From: an uncultured Moraxella sp.
GTDB taxonomy: Bacteria; Pseudomonadota; Gammaproteobacteria; Pseudomonadales; Moraxellaceae
Assembly (NCBI GenBank): GCA_937975585.1
Contig: CALJUC010000236.1
Location: forward strand, 1 to 35,391
Reading direction: 5' to 3'
Length of the DNA stretch: 35,391 nucleotides
Shown in pieces: positions 31,043 to 35,391 of the stretch. Below the pieces are notes generated by a model. That model saw nothing but the letters and a program-made list of their open reading frames with translations. It was not told where the DNA came from and did not search any database. Every line of letters begins with the position of its first letter. Positions within the stretch are counted from its first letter, which is position 1. A program made the position numbers and the translations under genes.

Positions 31043-34000
31043 TTATCTCAAGAACGCGCGTGCATTGCGGAACATACGCATCCACGCACCATCCTGATCC
31101 CACTCTTCTGGTTTCCAACTGTGGTTGTATGCCATCAAGTTACGTTCAGGGTGAGGCATCATCAAGGTCACACGACCATCTGTGGTACAGATACCGGTCA
31201 CACCTTGTGGTGAACCATTCGGATTGAGTGGGTAATGCTCAGTTGGTGCGCCTTGGCTATCAACATAACGCATTGCGATTTGACCATGCGCCGCCATACC
31301 TGCGATATCCGTATCCGACAAGGTTGCATAACCCTCACCGTGTGCCACGGCAATCGGTAAGATACTGTCTTGCATACCTTTTAATAGCACAGACTTGGTA
31401 CGCTCAATTTTCACATTCACGGTACGGGCTTCAAAACGTGCTGATTTGTTCGCCACAAAACGTGGGAAGTTTTCGGCACCCGGAATCAGGTCTTTTAACT
31501 GGCTCATCATCTGACAGCCATTACACACACCAAGTGAGAAAGTTTCTGGACGGGTAAAGAAGCGCACAAACTGCATACGTAACTCATCATGGAACAGAAT
31601 TGATTTTGCCCAACCAGAACCGGCACCCAATACATCGCCATAACTAAAGCCACCACAAGCAACCAAGCCATCAAAGTCACGTAAGTTGACACGACCTTTT
31701 AATAAGTCACTCATATGGACGTCAACGGCATCAAAACCGGCACGGGTAAAGCCTGCGCCCATTTCAACATGACCGTTTACGCCTTGCTCACGCAAGATTG
31801 CCACTTTTGGCTGTACACTACGGCTATTGATGTAAGGCGCTTCAATGGTTTGATTTAAGTCATAGTTGGCTTGCGCAATCAGACCTTGGTGATTTTTGTC
31901 GCCAATCAAGGCAAAAGCTTGTTCAACACACTCTGGGTTATCACGGCCTTTGGTGATATGGTAGCTTACTTTTGACCATTCGGTTTCAAGCTCAGCACGG
32001 TCAAATGTCAAGGTTTGGCTAGCAGTTTGAATCAGTAAGCTATCTTCATCGGTGCTTTGACCGATAAGGCTTAACAATTCGCTTGCGCCTGTTTGTTCCG
32101 CCACGGCTAATAATGCTTCGACATTTTCTGGTTTAACTTGAATCACCGCGCCTAATTCTTCGGCGAACAGTTGACCCAATAAGTTAGCATCGTCCAATAC
32201 CAATTTCACGCCTTGGCGGCTAGTGAACTGCATTTCAGCCACAGTCGCCAATAGACCACCGTCACCAATATCGTGGTAAGCAGCGATTAAGCCTTGGTTA
32301 TTGGCTTGTTGGATAAAGTTAAAGAAATTGATGAGGTCTTGTGGGTTATCCAAGTCAGGGCAGCTATCGCCCAATTGGCTTAGGGTTTGTGCCAAAATCG
32401 AACCGCCTAGACGGAACTGACCTTTTGATAAGTCTAAGCGGTAAAACGCAGTTTCACCGGCAGTCAATTCTGGGGTCAAGGTTTTGCTGACATTTTGTAC
32501 TGGGGCAAAAGCGGTAATCACCAACGACATTGGCGATACCACTGATTTATTGCCTGCCTCATCCGTCCAGTTAGCACGCATCGACAAGCTGTCTTTACCC
32601 ACCGGAATCGCAATACCCAGCGCAGGGCACAACGCTTCGCCAACCGCCATCACACCTTCGTACAAGGCTTGGTCTTCTTTGTCTTCACCGGTTGCCGCCA
32701 TCCAGTTAGCCGATAAGGTAATGTCTGATAGCTTGGCAATATTGGCACCCGCGATATTGGTAATCGCTTCAGCCACTGCAAGACGCGCAGAGGCAGATGG
32801 GTTAATCAGCGCCACTGGGGTACGCTCACCCATACTCATCGCTTCACCGGTCATTGGTTGACCGTCAAGCGCAACCAACGCTGATGCCGTCACAGCACAG
32901 TCAGCGACTGGTACTTGGTAGCGACCCACATATTGGTCACGCACAACCATACCGGTAATCGAACGGTCACCAATGCTAATCAAGAATGATTTGCTCGCCA
33001 CCGTTGGATGACGTAGTACATCTTTTACCGCTTGGGTTAGGTTAACGCTGTCTAGGGTCAATGGACGTAGATTTGGCTCAGTGCGTTTAAACGCACGTTG
33101 CATTTTTGGTGTACCACCTAGCAAGACTTGCATTGGCATATCAACCGGCTGCGCATCGCCTTTAGTATTTAACAGTGGGTCATCCACGACCAATTCACGC
33201 ACTTCGGTCGCTTCACCCAAAATCGCATACGGGCAGCGTTCACGGTCACAAATGCTGTCAAACAATTCCGCACTCTCAGGGCGAATGGCTAATACATAAC
33301 GCTCTTGCGCTTCATTCGACCAAATCGCCATTGGGGACATACCATGCTCAAGCGATGGTACTTTACGTAAATTTAACACCGCGCCCAATTCATGGTCATT
33401 GACCAATTCTGGCATCGCGTTTGATAGACCGCCCGCGCCCACGTCATGGATTGATACGATTGGGTTGGTGTCATTACCGTCTTTGGCCATTGCCCAACAA
33501 CGGTCAATCACTTCTTGACAGCGGCGTTCCATCTCAGCGTTATCACGCTGTACTGAGGCAAAATCTAGGCCTTCGTCCAATTCACCACTATCCACCGATG
33601 ACGCAGCACCACCGCCTAGACCGATTTGCATTGCAGGCCCGCCCAACACAATCAGTAAATCACCGGGTTGAATTGGGTTTTTCTCGACCAAGTTACGTTT
33701 GATATTACCGTAGCCGCCCGCAATCATGATTGGCTTATGATAACCGCGCATTTCGCTACCATCTTGCTCGGCTGAGGTGTCCAATTGGAAAGAACGGAAA
33801 TAACCGACCAAGTTTGGACGACCAAACTCATTGCTGAAGTTCGCTGAACCCAATGGTGCTTCAGTCATGATTTGTAGGGCTGACGCCATACGCTCTGGCT
33901 TGCCATAAGCCTCGGTAGATACCTTGCCTGACTGTTCCCAAGCTTCTGGCATATCCGGTAATTGTAGATGTGATACATGAAAACCTGCCAAACTCGCTTT

Positions 34001-34999
34001 TGGTTTACCACCACGGCCAGTCGCGCCTTCATCACGGATTTCACCGCCCGAACCGGTCGCCGCACCTGAATATGGCGCAATTGCGGTTGGGTGGTTATGG
34101 GTTTCGACTTTCATCAAGATATCAATCGCTTCTTGATGAAAGCCGTATTCTAAGTGGTTGTTTTCGCTGTTTAATAATGGGTAAAAACGTAAACCATCAA
34201 AACCTTTGACCACTGCCGCGTTGTCTTTATAGGCTGATAGGATGTCGTTTGGGTTTTTTTGGAACGTGTTTTTAATCATGCCAAATAGTGATTTTGGCTG
34301 AGTGTCACCATCAATCGTCCATTCAGCGTTAAAGATTTTATGACGGCAATGCTCAGAGTTGGCTTGCGCAAACATCATCAATTCAACATCGGTTGGATTG
34401 CGTTTTAACTCATTGACATAGGCATTGGTGAGATAGTCGATATCTTGTGCCGATAAAGCAAAGCCAAACTTGGTATTTGCTTCAACCAATGCATCTTTGC
34501 CCGCGCCCATGACATCAATATGGTTAAGGCGTGCTGGCTCTTGGTCGTCGAACAAATGCTGTGCTTTTGCCAAATCGTAGAACAAGCTTTGGGTCATACG
34601 GTCGTATAACATCATCTCGATGTCATGCGGTAGCTTTGCAGGCAGTGGTTTACTTGCTGTTAAGGTATACACCACCACGCGTTCAACACGGTCGATATTA
34701 ACATCACAGTTGTTAAAAATATCGGTCGCTTTACTCGCCCAAGGACTAATCGTACCAAAACGTGGGCTGACCATCACTTGCAACTGACCGTCTTGCGCTT
34801 GTTGCATTGCCACATCGTCACCGTGATTTAGCAAATCAATGGCTTTTTTATAATCATGCTCAGCCAAATCTTTTGAAAAGATATAGACTTGCTGGCTAGA
34901 CAACGCAGTGATAGCAAGGTCTGTAGTTGTATTCAGACGGTTAATCAGTTGCGTGGTTTGGAAGTCAGTTAAAAATGGATGTCCGGCAATGATGGTCAT
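31043..34999 (-). CDS. purL: Phosphoribosylformylglycinamidine synthase (single-chain)
   Basis: Converts FGAR to FGAM with glutamine and ATP, step four of purine synthesis. About 1318 residues from ATG 34999 (GCGGAA eight bases upstream); the frame is open to 35044. Order: PurS-like N-terminal part, linker, two AIRS-type synthetase halves (KVETHNHPTAIAPYSGAATG; SIHDVGAGGLSNAMPE; AVGEALCPALGIAIPVGKDS), then the C-terminal class I glutaminase with nucleophile in LGVCNGCQMMSQL (about C1159) and the His and Glu of PHPERNLMAYN (about 1283 and 1285). All key parts are intact. Large, housekeeping gene with its own promoter. Confidence 0.98.
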   Translation of the reverse strand: MTIIAGHPFLTDFQTTQLINRLNTTTDLAITALSSQQVYIFSKDLAEHDYKKAIDLLNHGDDVAMQQAQDGQLQVMVSPRFGTISPWASKATDIFNNCDVNIDRVERVVVYTLTASKPLPAKLPHDIEMMLYDRMTQSLFYDLAKAQHLFDDQEPARLNHIDVMGAGKDALVEANTKFGFALSAQDIDYLTNAYVNELKRNPTDVELMMFAQANSEHCRHKIFNAEWTIDGDTQPKSLFGMIKNTFQKNPNDILSAYKDNAAVVKGFDGLRFYPLLNSENNHLEYGFHQEAIDILMKVETHNHPTAIAPYSGAATGSGGEIRDEGATGRGGKPKASLAGFHVSHLQLPDMPEAWEQSGKVSTEAYGKPERMASALQIMTEAPLGSANFSNEFGRPNLVGYFRSFQLDTSAEQDGSEMRGYHKPIMIAGGYGNIKRNLVEKNPIQPGDLLIVLGGPAMQIGLGGGAASSVDSGELDEGLDFASVQRDNAEMERRCQEVIDRCWAMAKDGNDTNPIVSIHDVGAGGLSNAMPELVNDHELGAVLNLRKVPSLEHGMSPMAIWSNEAQERYVLAIRPESAELFDSICDRERCPYAILGEATEVRELVVDDPLLNTKGDAQPVDMPMQVLLGGTPKMQRAFKRTEPNLRPLTLDSVNLTQAVKDVLRHPTVASKSFLISIGDRSITGMVVRDQYVGRYQVPVADCAVTASALVALDGQPMTGEAMSMGERTPVALINPSASARLAVAEAITNIAGANIAKLSDITLSANWMAATGEDKEDQALYEGVMAVGEALCPALGIAIPVGKDSLSMRANWTDEAGNKSVVSPMSLVITAFAPVQNVSKTLTPELTAGETAFYRLDLSKGQFRLGGSILAQTLSQLGDSCPDLDNPQDLINFFNFIQQANNQGLIAAYHDIGDGGLLATVAEMQFTSRQGVKLVLDDANLLGQLFAEELGAVIQVKPENVEALLAVAEQTGASELLSLIGQSTDEDSLLIQTASQTLTFDRAELETEWSKVSYHITKGRDNPECVEQAFALIGDKNHQGLIAQANYDLNQTIEAPYINSRSVQPKVAILREQGVNGHVEMGAGFTRAGFDAVDVHMSDLLKGRVNLRDFDGLVACGGFSYGDVLGAGSGWAKSILFHDELRMQFVRFFTRPETFSLGVCNGCQMMSQLKDLIPGAENFPRFVANKSARFEARTVNVKIERTKSVLLKGMQDSILPIAVAHGEGYATLSDTDIAGMAAHGQIAMRYVDSQGAPTEHYPLNPNGSPQGVTGICTTDGRVTLMMPHPERNLMAYNHSWKPEEWDQDGAWMRMFRNARAFLR

Positions 35000-35058
35000 A
35001 GGAGAGTTCCGCTTGCTTGGGCAAAAGAAAGAAAGAAAATACAAAAAAAATTGCGCTT

Positions 35059-35067
35059 ATTATAACA
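35059..35067 (-). promoter_or_regulatory. purL promoter (extended -10)
   Basis: On the minus strand TGTTATAAT: TATAAT at 35059-35064 and TG at 35066-35067. No good -35 hexamer at 16-18 bases. The leader before purL is about 53 bases and contains pyrimidine-rich runs. I see no clear PurR-type operator next to it. Confidence 0.6.
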
Positions 35068-35391
35068 CCAAACAAGGCAACTTGGGGCACAATCTACGCG
35101 ACCCCTTACTTAGAAAACACACCTTCTGATTACTACAATCAGTTAGCTATTCGAAACGATTTCACAGATGGTTAACACTAAAAACACCCTATTTGCAAAA
35201 GCTTGCAAGGATTACACAGAGTATCGAAGGGGATTTTCCTACAATGGTTCAACATTTCAAGTGATCTCAATGTACCTTTGTATTAACGCGTTATCTAATA
35301 ACCACTAATTTATAACTGAAACCTTTGCACGAACAGATACACAAAAGTTCGTTAAAATGATATAATGCTTTATAATCAACCACATAGCAAA
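35068..35391. other. Non-coding right end of the window
   Basis: No credible gene on either strand in the last ~320 bases. Features seen: TTGCAAAAGCTTGCAA (about 35190-35206), a short near-palindrome; an inverted repeat ACGAAC (35329-35334) and GTTCGT (35347-35352); and TATAAT twice (35361-35366, 35371-35376) on the plus strand. The last two could be an operator and -10 boxes for a rightward gene beyond the edge, but no matching -35 is present. Confidence 0.4.

Noticed and set aside
35190..35206. A PurR operator upstream of purL
   Set aside because: The TTGCAA/TTGCAA near-palindrome lacks the central CG of the PurR consensus and lies about 130 bases upstream of the promoter.
1..35391. CRISPR arrays, tRNA genes, insertion sequences with transposase
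   Set aside because: I saw no regularly spaced repeats, no cloverleaf-like tRNA sequence with a CCA end, and no transposase. XerD was the only recombinase and looks like the housekeeping enzyme.

Overview
The window looks like a stretch of chromosome from a gamma-proteobacterium of the family Moraxellaceae (Moraxella, Psychrobacter or a close relative). This rests on the 16S rRNA 5' end, the moderate-to-low GC content, the protein sequences of conserved genes such as map, rpsB/tsf, glyQS, bioB, hemJ and purL, and a dispersed ~104 bp palindromic repeat; species assignment is inference. No plasmid, phage or transposase gene is visible. The left edge cuts through the first 56 bases of a 16S rRNA gene (minus strand), which suggests that this end stops at an rRNA operon.

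Left part (1-5400): the 16S 5' end and its leader with two strong tandem promoters; map (minus); msrB; then the ribosomal/elongation pair rpsB-tsf. This pair has a hairpin-rich leader and an unusually long, hairpin-rich spacer. An enoyl-CoA hydratase-like gene ends at a bidirectional terminator. Minus-strand block 5423-9123: a membrane-anchored thioredoxin-like protein and the two-subunit glycyl-tRNA synthetase (glyQ-glyS), read from a near-consensus promoter that leaves almost no 5' leader.

Middle (9569-22234): mostly plus strand. It holds a small membrane protein, an SCP2-domain protein with a long charged helical tail, bioB-bioF, and hemJ. A minus-strand group follows (KtrB-type potassium transporter, rlmB, ppnP). 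The next plus-strand run is recN, then the tightly packed group yqgE-ruvX-membrane protein-tusA-like-xerD. One copy of the palindromic repeat lies between bioF and hemJ.

Right part (22244-35391): a LOG-family protein, the second repeat copy, a HerA-like ATPase, a DUF1287 lipoprotein (plus), and then a minus-strand group of lemA, a secreted/membrane TPM protein with a glycine-rich tail, an HD-domain gene with an apparent frameshift near its 3' end, and a second, soluble TPM protein. At the far right, purL is followed immediately by a NERD-nuclease-domain/zinc-finger gene. The last ~390 bases hold the purL promoter and no recognisable gene.

Most content is housekeeping. The observations most worth following up are the two-copy palindromic repeat, the leader and spacer RNA structures of rpsB-tsf, the frameshifted HD gene inside the LemA/TPM cluster, and the SCP2-plus-helical-tail protein. 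I see no defence island, CRISPR array or clearly new multi-gene system.
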